DNA from: Corynebacterium crudilactis
GTDB lineage: Bacteria > Actinomycetota > Actinomycetes > Mycobacteriales > Mycobacteriaceae
Length of the DNA stretch: 64,000 nucleotides
Direction of reading: 5' to 3'
NCBI RefSeq assembly: GCF_001643015.1
Contig: NZ_CP015622.1
Location: forward strand, 695,358-759,357
The notes beneath the pieces are model-generated. The model worked only from the letters and a program-made list of their open reading frames with translations. It ran no database searches and was not told where the DNA came from. This document shows, piece by piece, positions 1-9,281 of this stretch (positions are counted from its first letter, which is position 1; each line of letters opens with the position of its first letter). Position numbers and translations under genes: made by a program.

Positions 1-234
1 CTGCATGGTGGTTCCAGCAACTGCCAGTGCAGCTCCAATGATCAGCCCCAAGACCGTGCGTGGAATTCTTTTCAACGCAGCAGCTTGTTCCGTTGTATCA
101 GCATGTCCCAGTAGTGCCTGAATCGCATCATGCGTACTGATGGAGCGCACTCCGAATTTCACAGAGCACACGCACACGAGAACCAACAGCATCAGCATGC
201 TGCTGAGAAACACAATTTTTTTAGTCAGTGACAT
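1..234 (-). CDS. Iron/siderophore ABC permease (FecCD family), N-terminal part
   Basis: This is the first 78 codons of an inner-membrane permease that runs off the left edge. The ATG at 234 begins MSLTKKIVFLSSMLMLLVLV, a hydrophobic first helix. It is followed by a KRIPRTVLGLIIGAALAVAG segment ending in TTMQ, the FecCD signature found near the second membrane segment of BtuC and FhuB-type permeases. It lies 18 bp downstream of the lipoprotein gene that starts at 1320, in the same direction, so the two form an iron-uptake operon read leftward. The ATPase is presumably outside the window. The family is clear; the exact siderophore cannot be told. Confidence 0.85.
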   Translation of the reverse strand, partial: MSLTKKIVFLSSMLMLLVLVCVCSVKFGVRSISTHDAIQALLGHADTTEQAAALKRIPRTVLGLIIGAALAVAGTTMQ

Positions 235-252
235 CAAGAACTTATTTCAAAT

Positions 253-1320
253 TTATTTCAACGGCTCGGCAATTTTTGCCACATATTCGTCAATACCCCA
301 AGGAATAGACAGCGGGGACTGATTAGCTGATGCCGCCAATGGGTTTGCACCTAAGAAAACCACCTTGCCATCAGCAATAGCCGGGATACGGGATAACAAC
401 GGATCGGACTGCATTTTAGACAGCAACTGCGCGTTGGCAGCAGCATCGTCCGTGCCATAAGTGATGATGACATCGACATCGCTGAAGGTCTCAGGAGTTT
501 CTGCGGAAACTTGCTCAAAGAAACTTTTCGATCCAGCAAAACCCTTCAACACATCAGCTTCCTGCACGCCTGCATCAAGCAAGAACCTCATTCGAGGGTC
601 AATGCTGGTGTACACACCAATCTGTGAGAAATCGCTTTCATCAAAGAACGCGAATAGTGGTTTAGCCTCCTTTAACTCCGGATTTGCGTCCATTGCAGTA
701 GCAACTTGGGCATCAAGATCTGCACTGAGTTCTTTGCCCTCTTGTTCCAAACCAAGAGCTGTTGAATTCATACGGATCATCTCATCTAAAGAGGTTCCCC
801 ACGCCAGTTCTGGATAGGCCACCACTGGTGCGATACGGGAAAGCTGATCGTAATCTTCCTGAGTAATGCCGGAATAAGACGCTAAAATGATATCTGGCGC
901 AGTGTTTGCGATTTCTTCAAACGGAATGGCATCGGTGGCATCAAAAAGAATCGGAGCATCTCCGCCGAGCTCATGCAAAGACTCTTCAACCCAGGGGAGT
1001 AAACCGTTGTTGTCATCATCGCCCCATGTGACTTTTTCAAAGCCGACTGGTTTTTCTCCCAGGGCCAGTGCCACTTCATGGTTAGACCAGCCGATGGTGG
1101 CGATGCGTTCAGGCTTGGACTCAATGGTGGTTTCACCAAACGCATGCTTGATGGTGACCGGGAACGCCTCGTTGGAGGTCTCAGCATCATGATCGCTAGA
1201 ACTGGACGCGGATGGTGATGATGCTTGCGCCGGGGAGGTGTCCGCACTTGGAGAGCACGCTGCAAGGGAAACCGCGAGAGAGGCTGCCATCAGTCCGGCT
1301 AAAACGCGAGTGGTGCGCAT
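253..1320 (-). CDS. Siderophore/iron ABC transporter substrate-binding lipoprotein
   Basis: This 355-residue exported lipoprotein captures an iron complex outside the membrane and hands it to the FecCD permease encoded just downstream. The start has a typical lipoprotein signal peptide with lipobox SLAAC, so Cys22 would be lipidated. A Ser/Ala/Asp-rich linker follows, then the type III periplasmic-binding fold (FepB/FhuD class) with a typical PERIATIGWSNHEVALALG opening. A good DtxR box lies 25 bp upstream of the start, so iron repression is likely. In C. glutamicum this gene corresponds, from memory, to cg0771. The ligand is not predictable from sequence. Confidence 0.9.
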   Translation of the reverse strand: MRTTRVLAGLMAASLAVSLAACSPSADTSPAQASSPSASSSSDHDAETSNEAFPVTIKHAFGETTIESKPERIATIGWSNHEVALALGEKPVGFEKVTWGDDDNNGLLPWVEESLHELGGDAPILFDATDAIPFEEIANTAPDIILASYSGITQEDYDQLSRIAPVVAYPELAWGTSLDEMIRMNSTALGLEQEGKELSADLDAQVATAMDANPELKEAKPLFAFFDESDFSQIGVYTSIDPRMRFLLDAGVQEADVLKGFAGSKSFFEQVSAETPETFSDVDVIITYGTDDAAANAQLLSKMQSDPLLSRIPAIADGKVVFLGANPLAASANQSPLSIPWGIDEYVAKIAEPLK

Positions 1321-1344
1321 ATAAGATCCACTTTCTCAATATGG

Positions 1345-1363
1345 TTAGGTAAGGCTGGCCAAT
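1345..1363 (-). promoter_or_regulatory. Candidate DtxR (iron repressor) box
   Basis: The 19 bases TTAGGTAAGGCTGGCCAAT match the DtxR consensus TTAGGTTAGGCTAACCTAA at 14 of 19 positions by eye. They sit immediately upstream of the siderophore-binding lipoprotein gene. This is where an iron-loaded repressor would block the leftward promoter. The divergent MFS gene begins 127 bp further on and might share control. Confidence 0.7.
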
Positions 1364-1489
1364 ATGCTAGCACTGGATTTCTAATCTGGAAAATGTCTTA
1401 GGTCACAGTCTTTGATCTGATGGCTAAGTAGGCACATTTATTGTCTGTAATAGTGCTGGTGAGGGGCCTGTCCGATACTGTGGGCTTCC

Positions 1490-2752
1490 ATGCGCGAATC
1501 TGGAAAATCCCCCGTAGAGCTTGTCGAGGCTTCAGCACCCCGAAGCCAAAGCGGACATTTAAAACGCCGTCAAATCCCTCGACAAACGGAAATTTCCGAG
1601 GTTCGTCGATATATCGTCATGACAGCCCTGGCATTAGGTGGCTTTGCCATTGGTGTTACGGAGTTTGTCTCCATGGGTCTGCTCAGTGCAATTGCTTCTG
1701 ATTTTGCGATCTCTGAAGATCAAGCCGGGCTGATCATCACCATCTACGCATTGGGAGTTGTGGTGGGCGCTCCACTCATCACAGCATTCACTGGCAAGAT
1801 TCCTCGTCGCCGATTGCTGCTCATCTTGGTGGCGTTCTTCGTTATCGGTAATGCACTTTCCGCTCTCAATACGTCCTATGAAGTGTTGCTGGCCGCTCGT
1901 TTCATCGCAGGCCTTCCGCACGGTGCGTATTTCTCCGTTGCGGGACTTTCTGCTGCATCCATGGCCCCAACCGGCCAGCGTGGACGCGCAATTGCCTATG
2001 TTGGAATGGGTCTTTCTGTAGGTACCGTTGCTGGTGTTCCAGCAGCCCAAGCACTGGGTGATGCATACGGCTGGTCCACGGCCTATGTCCTGGTTACCGT
2101 ACTTGGCACCATGACTTTGCTCGCCTTGTGGTTCCTCATGCCACACATGACAGAGATGAAACCAACCAGCCCGCTGACTGAATTAAGCGCACTGAAAAAC
2201 TCTCAGGTGTGGTTGACCCTGGGCATCGGTTCCATCGGATTCGGCGGCATGTTCGCTGTATACACCTACATTTCTTGGACCATGACCGAACAAGCTGGCA
2301 TGCCAAGCTCCTTGATCTGGATCGTCCTGATGGCCTACGGCATCGGCATGATCGGTGGAAATTACGCTGGCGGACGCATCGCAGACTGGAACGTAGACCG
2401 AGGAATTCTCCTCGCACTCATCTGCATTGTGTTCACCTTGATCGGTTTCTATTTCACCTCTAACCACGCAATCTTGGGCATCATTAACTTTGGCCTCATC
2501 GGCTTCTTTGGTTCCACTCTGATTCCTTCACTGCAGATCCGACTCATGGACGTTGCTGGACGCGCGCAAACATTGGCCGCATCCCTCAATCAATCTGCAC
2601 TCAACATTGGAAACGCACTGGGCGCTGCAATCGGTGGCGTTGTTATCGGTGCAGGTTATTCCTACAGCACTCCAGCACTAGCCGGTGCAGGTCTGGCATT
2701 CCTTGCCATCTTGGTGTGGTTCCCAATGGTCGGGCTGCGCAAAGAAAAGTAG
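1490..2752 (+). CDS. Major facilitator superfamily transporter (DHA1/AraJ-type)
   Basis: A 420-residue protein with about twelve hydrophobic segments. The first begins near residue 44 (MTALALGGFAIGVTEFVSMG), followed by the MFS loop PRRRLLLILVAFFVIG after segment 2. The family resembles AraJ/chloramphenicol-type drug or sugar exporters using proton antiport; the substrate is unknown. The chosen ATG gives a 43-residue charged N-terminal tail that is unusually long for the family. The next ATG at 1619 would remove the tail but has no visible ribosome site either. The gene is divergent from the iron lipoprotein gene and ends at a clear hairpin terminator. Confidence 0.8.
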   Translation: MRESGKSPVELVEASAPRSQSGHLKRRQIPRQTEISEVRRYIVMTALALGGFAIGVTEFVSMGLLSAIASDFAISEDQAGLIITIYALGVVVGAPLITAFTGKIPRRRLLLILVAFFVIGNALSALNTSYEVLLAARFIAGLPHGAYFSVAGLSAASMAPTGQRGRAIAYVGMGLSVGTVAGVPAAQALGDAYGWSTAYVLVTVLGTMTLLALWFLMPHMTEMKPTSPLTELSALKNSQVWLTLGIGSIGFGGMFAVYTYISWTMTEQAGMPSSLIWIVLMAYGIGMIGGNYAGGRIADWNVDRGILLALICIVFTLIGFYFTSNHAILGIINFGLIGFFGSTLIPSLQIRLMDVAGRAQTLAASLNQSALNIGNALGAAIGGVVIGAGYSYSTPALAGAGLAFLAILVWFPMVGLRKEK

Positions 2753-2769
2753 AAACTTAAAGCCACATT

Positions 2770-2806
2770 GCCAACGAAGTCGGAGTTTCTGGCATCGTTG
2801 GCTTTT
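2770..2806 (+). terminator. Rho-independent terminator after MFS gene
   Basis: GCCAACGA at 2770-2777 pairs perfectly with TCGTTGGC at 2795-2802 and is followed by TTTT. It lies 17 bp after the MFS stop codon and well before xthA. Confidence 0.65.
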
Positions 2807-2895
2807 CGCTGTGCTGCACATGAGCATAAAAATTAGCCCTGTTTGGTGCTGGCTGGAATGGAGGATTACCTCAAAGAAGCACTAGTCTGACAAGC

Positions 2896-3813
2896 ATGAG
2901 TTTTCACATCACAACCGTCAATGTCAATGGCATTAGGGCAGCTGTCAAAGAGCGAAGCGAGGAAAACCGAGGGTTTTTCCCGTGGCTGGAAGAGTCTCGC
3001 CCAGATGTTGTCCTCCTGCAAGAAGTTCGAGCAAGTGAGAAAGATACCGACAAAGCTTTGCAGCCTGCTTTTGATGCAGGATGGCACTATGTGGGAGCTC
3101 CAGCTGTAGCAAAGGGACGGGCAGGTGTGGGCATTTTGTCCCGGCACCCACTAGATGATGTAAAGATTGGTTTTGGTTCCTTCCTGGATTCGGGACGCTA
3201 TATTGAAGCCACCATTAAGGACACCTCATTGGATGTTCCTGTCACTGTTGCTTCCCTCTACCTTCCGTCCGGATCTGCAGATACTGACAAACAAGATGAG
3301 AAGTACCGCTTCCTTGATGAATTTGAAGGGTTCTTAAGCGATAGTGCGAAAGAGCGCTCACACATGGTTATCGGTGGCGATTGGAATATTTGCCACCGCC
3401 GTGAAGATCTCAAAAATTGGAAAACCAACCAGAAGAAATCAGGTTTCTTGCCTGATGAGCGTGCCTTTATGGACGCCGTGTTTGGTACCTTCCCTGAGGA
3501 CATCACTCAGGTTGCCGGCGCCGGTGACTTTATGGGCGCGGTGGACTATGACGGCAAGGGGAAGCGTCGAGAAGCAGCTGCAGATCCAGCGTGGTTTGAC
3601 GTGGCACGTCGCCTACAGCCTGAAGGCGATGGCCCATACACCTGGTGGACCTACCGCGGCCAAGCTTTTGATACCAACGCAGGATGGCGCATCGATTATC
3701 AAGCGGCAACAGCCAGCATGCTCGAACGCGCTGAGCGCTCCTGGGTAGACAAAGACGCTGCCTACAATTTGCGCTGGTCAGACCATGCTCCTTTGAATGT
3801 GGTCTACTCCTAA
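2896..3813 (+). CDS. xthA: Exodeoxyribonuclease III
   Basis: A 305-residue cytoplasmic AP endonuclease/3'-5' exonuclease of the EEP (Mg-dependent) superfamily, acting in base-excision repair. Visible signatures are the N-terminal TVNVNGIRAA (Asn ligand), LLQEVRA with the metal-binding Glu, GGDWNICHRREDL (catalytic Asp/Asn), YTWWTYRGQAFDTNAGWRID with the second DNA-contact loop, and the C-terminal WSDHAPL with the catalytic Asp-His pair. All active-site motifs are intact. No strong ribosome-binding site precedes the ATG. The following TRIC-type gene begins directly after the stop codon, suggesting a two-gene transcript. Confidence 0.93.
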   Translation: MSFHITTVNVNGIRAAVKERSEENRGFFPWLEESRPDVVLLQEVRASEKDTDKALQPAFDAGWHYVGAPAVAKGRAGVGILSRHPLDDVKIGFGSFLDSGRYIEATIKDTSLDVPVTVASLYLPSGSADTDKQDEKYRFLDEFEGFLSDSAKERSHMVIGGDWNICHRREDLKNWKTNQKKSGFLPDERAFMDAVFGTFPEDITQVAGAGDFMGAVDYDGKGKRREAAADPAWFDVARRLQPEGDGPYTWWTYRGQAFDTNAGWRIDYQAATASMLERAERSWVDKDAAYNLRWSDHAPLNVVYS

Positions 3814-3814
3814 G

Positions 3815-4474
3815 ATGCTGCTCACAATTCTATGGGCTATCGGCATTACTGCCGAAGGCATGACAGGTGCGTTGGCGGCCGGCCGACAAAAGATGGACCT
3901 TTTTGGTGTATCCGTCATTGCGTGTGTCACCGCTATTGGTGGTGGCTCGATTCGCGATATGTTGCTTGGACACTATCCGCTGGTCTGGGTAGAAAAGCCA
4001 CAGTTTCTTTTGCTCATCATCGGCGCTGCGATTTTAACCGTATCGATTTCCTTCCTCATGCAGCACTTTCGCGTGTTGTTCCTCGTGCTTGATGCGGTGG
4101 GCTTATCGGCATTTGCGGTGATTGGTACACAGATCGCACTCGAAATGGGCTATGGATTTATCATCGCGGTGGTGGCAGCCGTACTCACTGGTGTCTTCGG
4201 TGGCGTGATGCGTGATCTACTCTGTGACCGGATTCCATTAGTGTTCCAAAAAGAGCTTTATGCATCGATCGCATTCCTCGCGACCTGTGTGTATTTCGTC
4301 ATGATGTACTTGGGAGCATCGGAAAACGTCACAGTCATTGTCTCCGTACTGGTGGCATTTGTCGTGCGACTTCTATCCATTTGGCGAGGTTGGAGTCTTC
4401 CTGTATTCGATTATCAAGAACGCGAATACAAAAGGGATCCAAAGCTACGGTTGTGGAGAATGTTCCGCAAATAG
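3815..4474 (+). CDS. TRIC/YicG-family (UPF0126) membrane protein
   Basis: A 219-residue membrane protein with seven hydrophobic segments arranged as two repeated halves. Each half carries the family signature: AVTAIGGGSIRDMLLG in the first and GVFGGVMRDLLCDR in the second. These glycine-rich kinked helices line the pore of prokaryotic TRIC cation channels, so an ion-channel role, probably potassium or other monovalent cations, is inferred from the family. I placed the start at 3815, one base after the xthA stop. An upstream in-frame ATG at 3797 overlaps xthA and adds six residues (MWSTPK) before the conserved MLLTILWAIGI start. Confidence 0.85.
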   Translation: MLLTILWAIGITAEGMTGALAAGRQKMDLFGVSVIACVTAIGGGSIRDMLLGHYPLVWVEKPQFLLLIIGAAILTVSISFLMQHFRVLFLVLDAVGLSAFAVIGTQIALEMGYGFIIAVVAAVLTGVFGGVMRDLLCDRIPLVFQKELYASIAFLATCVYFVMMYLGASENVTVIVSVLVAFVVRLLSIWRGWSLPVFDYQEREYKRDPKLRLWRMFRK

Positions 4475-4598
4475 TAGGCTTGCCGAATATTTCTCCCCCT
4501 AATTGGGGAAGTTGCTTAAAAAACAGGTAAAGTCATTTCAGAAACTTTAATGAGGATGTATCAACTGTTTTGGTTGATATGAAACGTAAGGATTGCAC

Positions 4599-4790
4599 AT
4601 GGGTAAGGCATTCGCCCTTCTTGTTCTCGGCGCTATCGCCTTGGCTGCTGGTGTCTGGTACACCAATGAGGTTGGGCACTCTGTGATGGCTATTGTTGCT
4701 GGGCTGATCATGGCTGCTGGTGGTGGCATCATCACTTGGGGTCTTGCAGTTGCTGCAGATGTGCACTCTCCAACATCACGTAAGCTTTAA
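4599..4790 (+). CDS. Small two-helix membrane protein
   Basis: A 63-residue hydrophobic protein, MGKAFALLVLGAIALAAGVW at the N-terminus, with two membrane-spanning stretches (about residues 3-20 and 26-50) separated by a short YTNEVGHS loop and ending in a short polar tail. The spaced AAGGA at 4587-4591 favours the ATG at 4599. A strong hairpin terminator follows 10 bp after the stop, which supports a real single-gene transcript. No function can be assigned. It is of the size of small corynebacterial envelope proteins. Confidence 0.7.
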   Translation: MGKAFALLVLGAIALAAGVWYTNEVGHSVMAIVAGLIMAAGGGIITWGLAVAADVHSPTSRKL

Positions 4791-4800
4791 CGCTTAAGAA

Positions 4801-4855
4801 GGCGCGTATCTACTTCATCTGCCATTGTGCAGGGGGAGTAGATACGCGCCTTTTG
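4801..4855 (+). terminator. Strong intrinsic terminator
   Basis: GGCGCGTATCTACT at 4801-4814 pairs perfectly over 14 bases with AGTAGATACGCGCC at 4837-4850, followed by TTTTGTTT. It terminates the small membrane-protein gene. Confidence 0.85.
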
Positions 4856-4882
4856 TTTATTTCGGGTGCTGCATAAGCCACA

Positions 4883-5013
4883 GCCGGACACAGCGACCAA
4901 ACTTTCGAAATGTGGCGGGAACTTTGGTCACCTGGTCTGGTCCCGACTTTGCTTAACCAGACAGCGCGACCAAACGCTGCTCAGAAATCCAGATCTTGGT
5001 CGCTGTGTCCGGC
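4883..5013. repeat. 131-bp palindromic element with perfect 18-bp inverted ends
   Basis: GCCGGACACAGCGACCAA at 4883-4900 is the exact reverse complement of TTGGTCGCTGTGTCCGGC at 4996-5013. Between them lie further GACCAA/TTGGTC copies and an inner GTCTGGT/ACCAGAC pair (4935-4941 and 4956-4962), so the whole could fold as a cruciform or branched hairpin. No reading frame of note is present. A degraded relative lies at 25394-25452, which makes this a dispersed intergenic element and not a one-off. It occupies the gap between the small membrane-protein terminator and the convergent iron lipoprotein gene. Confidence 0.7.
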
Positions 5014-5168
5014 GCAGCTGAAACTGGCTGAAAATCTCACCATAACTGTGGAAAAAGAGGGCCTTCAGAATCGATTTTAAGGGCCTCTCCGCACTCAGGT
5101 CATGCAAACACTCATTCTAAAAATATGCCCTCTTAAATCAGCGCTGAGGGCAGTTGTGCACAATAACT

Positions 5169-6125
5169 TTAGCTGATCATTTCTGCGACTTGCTGCAGGC
5201 CAGTAGTGATATCGGTTCCAGCGGTGACCCCAGTGGTGACAGTGTCTGCATAGAAAACTTTTCCATTAGCAATGGCTGGAACGCTAGCGAGTGCTGGGTT
5301 GGAAAGGAAATCGGCGAAGTCTTCGCGGCCTTTTCCTTGGAAATCTTGAATGATGATAATTTCTGGAGCCATGGCAACTACCTGCTCTGGGTCTGCAGTG
5401 ATGGTGCCGGTTGCGCCGAGGGAATCTACAACTGGGGTGCCGCCGGCTTCGCGGATGAGTCCGTTAATCATTGAGGTTTCAGGCATCACCATTTGGCGTG
5501 GTCCGCGCTGCATCAAGGTCAATACCGTAGGAGATATTGCTGGTTTAGCGATTTCTACGCGGTTGGCATCGATTTCTGCGATGGCTTCAGCTGCTTTGTC
5601 TTCTTCGCCTACAAGCTCGCCGACGATATCTAGGTGTTTGGTGATGGCATCAATATCTGCCCATGCATCAGCATCGAAGTTGACCACAGGGACGTTAAGG
5701 CCTTCGAGAATGTCGATGGTTCCTTGTTCCGTGGCAAAGCGCGCGCTGACAATCACGAGGTCTGGATCAGCTGCGATTACTTGTTCTGGGTCGAGGCTGC
5801 CACCATTTTTGATTTGGTATTCCACTTGGGAAGCCAGCGCCGCAGTTTCTGCATCGGCGGTATCCATCTCAGCGGTCATGATGACACGTTCAGCTCCGGC
5901 GATAGGCAGTACCAGGGAGGCTGCTTCTGGGGTGAGGACTGCGATGCGCTCCGGCTTGGTTTCTAAAGTGATGGAAGAATCTTCCAACTCGATGGTGCGT
6001 GGGTACTCGCCGGTGGCTGGAGTCGCGCTGGTTTCAGTTGTCGGTAGGGCAGTTTCTGAAGTTTCCGAGGAGCAACCGCTCAAGACTAACGCGCAGGCAA
6101 CAACGGCGATGAGAGACTTTTTCAT
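5169..6125 (-). CDS. Iron(III)-siderophore/hemin-type ABC substrate-binding lipoprotein
   Basis: A 318-residue lipoprotein with signal peptide MKKSLIAVVACALVLSGC and lipobox LSGC (Cys18). The mature part is the helical-backbone metal-receptor fold (FecB/HmuT-like), with PERIAVLTPEAASLVL near the N-terminus and EQVIAADPDLVIVSARF in the first lobe. It is the last gene of a leftward permease-ATPase-receptor operon starting at 7965, 32 bp after the ATPase stop. This is a second iron-uptake set distinct from the one at the left edge. The ligand is unknown; hemin or catecholate are both possible for the family. Confidence 0.88.
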   Translation of the reverse strand: MKKSLIAVVACALVLSGCSSETSETALPTTETSATPATGEYPRTIELEDSSITLETKPERIAVLTPEAASLVLPIAGAERVIMTAEMDTADAETAALASQVEYQIKNGGSLDPEQVIAADPDLVIVSARFATEQGTIDILEGLNVPVVNFDADAWADIDAITKHLDIVGELVGEEDKAAEAIAEIDANRVEIAKPAISPTVLTLMQRGPRQMVMPETSMINGLIREAGGTPVVDSLGATGTITADPEQVVAMAPEIIIIQDFQGKGREDFADFLSNPALASVPAIANGKVFYADTVTTGVTAGTDITTGLQQVAEMIS

Positions 6126-6157
6126 GATGTTTCTTTCGTGGAGTTCAATGTGGAATA

Positions 6158-6937
6158 TTAAGAAAGTGGATGCGGAATCACTCGAAGTGATTCAGTATCA
6201 GGATCATCCCGAACCGCAATGGGGAGTCCATAGACCCGTGACAAGGTGGATGGTTCCAAGACATTTGACACAGGTCCTTGGGAGACCACTTCGCCATTGG
6301 CCATCAGTACCGCATGATCGCACCATCTGGCCACATGGTTGAGGTCATGGAGCACCACGATCACGGTGGTGCCGGTATTTGCTCGGTCACGTAACAGCTG
6401 CAGCACGTCGACTTGATGGCGAAGGTCAAGGGCAGAGACGGGTTCGTCGAGAAGCACAACGGCAGTATCTTGGGCAAGTGCTCGGCCGATATGAATAAGC
6501 TGCTGTTGGCCGCCGGAAAGTTCGTTGACTGGTTGCTCTGCGATGTCTTGCGCATTGATGGCGCGCAGCGCGTCATCGGTGGCGCGGCGATCGGCGTCAG
6601 TTTCCACCGCGAAGCGTCCGCGGTGCGGATATCTGCCCATTGCGACGACGTCGCGGGCACTAAAACCAATGCGCAGCTCAGTGTTTTGCGGCACGAGTGA
6701 GAGGAGCTGGGCGCGGTTTTTAGCGCTTATCGACACCACCTCACGTCCGCCCACCACAACCTGGCCTGTGGAGGCCACAAGTCCTGCGATAGCTGAGAGA
6801 GCTGTACTTTTACCTGCGCCATTGGGGCCAATTAGCGCGGTTACTTGTCCAGCCGGTGCGCTAAAAGAGACATCTTTTACTGCATATTTTGTCGGGAATT
6901 CCACGTTGAGATTCCGCACTTCAACACGTTGAGGCAT
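6158..6937 (-). CDS. Iron-siderophore ABC transporter ATPase
   Basis: A 259-residue cytoplasmic ATPase that powers the FecCD permease encoded just upstream. Walker A is GPNGAGKST (about residues 37-45), the ABC signature is ELSGGQQQLIHIGRAL, Walker B is AVVLLDEPVSALD and the switch His is in VLHDLNHVA. The FepC/FhuC class is clear. The frame is open far upstream into the permease gene, but the ATG at 6937, eight bases after the permease stop, gives the normal family length and the typical MPQRVEVRNLNVEF start. Confidence 0.9.
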   Translation of the reverse strand: MPQRVEVRNLNVEFPTKYAVKDVSFSAPAGQVTALIGPNGAGKSTALSAIAGLVASTGQVVVGGREVVSISAKNRAQLLSLVPQNTELRIGFSARDVVAMGRYPHRGRFAVETDADRRATDDALRAINAQDIAEQPVNELSGGQQQLIHIGRALAQDTAVVLLDEPVSALDLRHQVDVLQLLRDRANTGTTVIVVLHDLNHVARWCDHAVLMANGEVVSQGPVSNVLEPSTLSRVYGLPIAVRDDPDTESLRVIPHPLS

Positions 6938-6945
6938 AGCTATTT

Positions 6946-7965
6946 CTACAGCCCCAATCCGCGTCGTTTGCGCATACTGAGCAGCAAATACAAAAAGATT
7001 GGTGAGCCAATAAACGCTACAACCACACCAGTTTGCAACACAATGGGGGAGAAGATCATGCGTGCCACAGTGTCGGCCACGATCACAAAAGTTGCACCCA
7101 AAATCGCAGCAGCAGGCAATAATGCTCGGTGATCTGCGCCCAACACAATGCGCACCAGGTGGGGAACCACCAAACCCACAAAGGAAATCGTGCCCGATAC
7201 CGCAACCGCAGTGGCTGTTAGCAGCGCAGCTAAAGCCAACAAGATGATGCGTGCACGGTTGACATTGAGTCCGGAAGTTTGTGCCGTCGAATCGCCCAAC
7301 AACAGCAAGTTCAGATCGCGGGAGCCACCGATCGCCAGGACCAATCCCACAATGATCGGCACAATTGCCACACCCACATGCTCCCAAGTGCGAGAGACTA
7401 GATCGCCGTTGAGCCAAAAAGTAACTGAACGCAGCTCTGAATCCTGGGGCGCATTGGCCGTTGCGCTGGCAATAATGGCACCCAAAAATGCGGTGATTGC
7501 CATGCCCACCAGGACTAAGGTGGCAGGATCTGCTCCGCGACCATCCATGGCTCGAGAGCTTGCGATCAAATAGACCACGGCAACAGTAACTAATGCGCCA
7601 ACGAATGCAGCAAAAGGAACCGTCCACTGACCAAAGAAGCTCGCACCTGTGACAATCGCCAGTACTGCCGCGACAGCAGCACCCGAAGACACACCCACGA
7701 TGCCTGGATCAGCAAGCGGATTATGGAACACCGTTTGCATGATTGCACCAGCAACCGCTAGTGCAGCTCCCACTAGAGCAGCGATGATGATGCGGGGCGT
7801 ACGAATTTCGGTGACAATAGGATTGCTAGCTAGTTCATTAAAAGGGACTGTAACCGGACCCATCATGAGTGAGGCAATGAACGCAACAATCAACATGATG
7901 AGGGCGCCAATGATGACAACAGGAGCGGTGAGCTGTGGTTTTTTCTGGACACCGGTGCGCGACAA
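6946..7965 (-). CDS. Iron-siderophore ABC permease (FecCD family)
   Basis: A 339-residue inner-membrane permease with about ten hydrophobic helices. Family landmarks are TPRIIIAALVGAALAVAGAI, the NPLADPGIVGVSSGAAVAAV segment typical of BtuC/FhuB/FepD proteins, the SDxxT-like GDSTAQTSGLNV loop contacting the ATPase, and VPHLVRIVLGADHRALLPAA near the C-terminus. It is the first gene of the leftward operon with the ATPase and lipoprotein and is divergent from trpS. A single permease gene suggests that it works as a homodimer. Confidence 0.92.
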   Translation of the reverse strand: MSRTGVQKKPQLTAPVVIIGALIMLIVAFIASLMMGPVTVPFNELASNPIVTEIRTPRIIIAALVGAALAVAGAIMQTVFHNPLADPGIVGVSSGAAVAAVLAIVTGASFFGQWTVPFAAFVGALVTVAVVYLIASSRAMDGRGADPATLVLVGMAITAFLGAIIASATANAPQDSELRSVTFWLNGDLVSRTWEHVGVAIVPIIVGLVLAIGGSRDLNLLLLGDSTAQTSGLNVNRARIILLALAALLTATAVAVSGTISFVGLVVPHLVRIVLGADHRALLPAAAILGATFVIVADTVARMIFSPIVLQTGVVVAFIGSPIFLYLLLSMRKRRGLGL

Positions 7966-7987
7966 AACAACCCTTAATGAAAATTTC

Positions 7988-8006
7988 TATGGCTTAACTT
8001 ACCCGT
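7988..8006 (-). promoter_or_regulatory. Weak DtxR-box candidate
   Basis: The 19 bases TATGGCTTAACTTACCCGT, about 22 bp upstream of the permease start, agree with the DtxR consensus at only about 9 positions. Iron control of this operon is expected from its content, but the site itself is marginal. Confidence 0.25.
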
Positions 8007-8133
8007 GTAATCCTAATCAACAGATTGAACAAAACCCTAAACTTTCGGCCGATAGTAGCCCCATAAGTTTTTGGGCTGTGATTTGATAATCGTTCCCTTA
8101 CAGGAAAAGCTTCTTCTCAGGTGACTACACTGA

Positions 8134-9177
<1,044 letters not shown>

Positions 9178-9198
9178 AAAGCCTGCTCGATTATTACA

Positions 9199-9236
9199 AT
9201 CCGGCTACCAAAGCAACATTGGTGGCCGGATTTTTC
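9199..9236 (+). terminator. Terminator after trpS
   Basis: AATCCGGCTACCAA at 9199-9212 pairs with TTGGTGGCCGGATT at 9219-9232 with one mismatch, followed by a run of T. Confidence 0.8.
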
Positions 9237-9281
9237 TATTCTGGTAGGTATTAATTATTTTCTAGGTTCGGAGGATTGCGC

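Noticed and set aside
5350..6342. 330-codon open frame antisense to the iron lipoprotein gene
   Set aside because: The opposite strand has a signal peptide, lipobox and conserved domain; the antisense product is low-complexity Ser/Ala-rich.
6158..7627. 489-codon version of the iron ABC ATPase
   Set aside because: The extra 230 residues are out-of-frame translation of the permease gene; the ATG at 6937 gives the family length.
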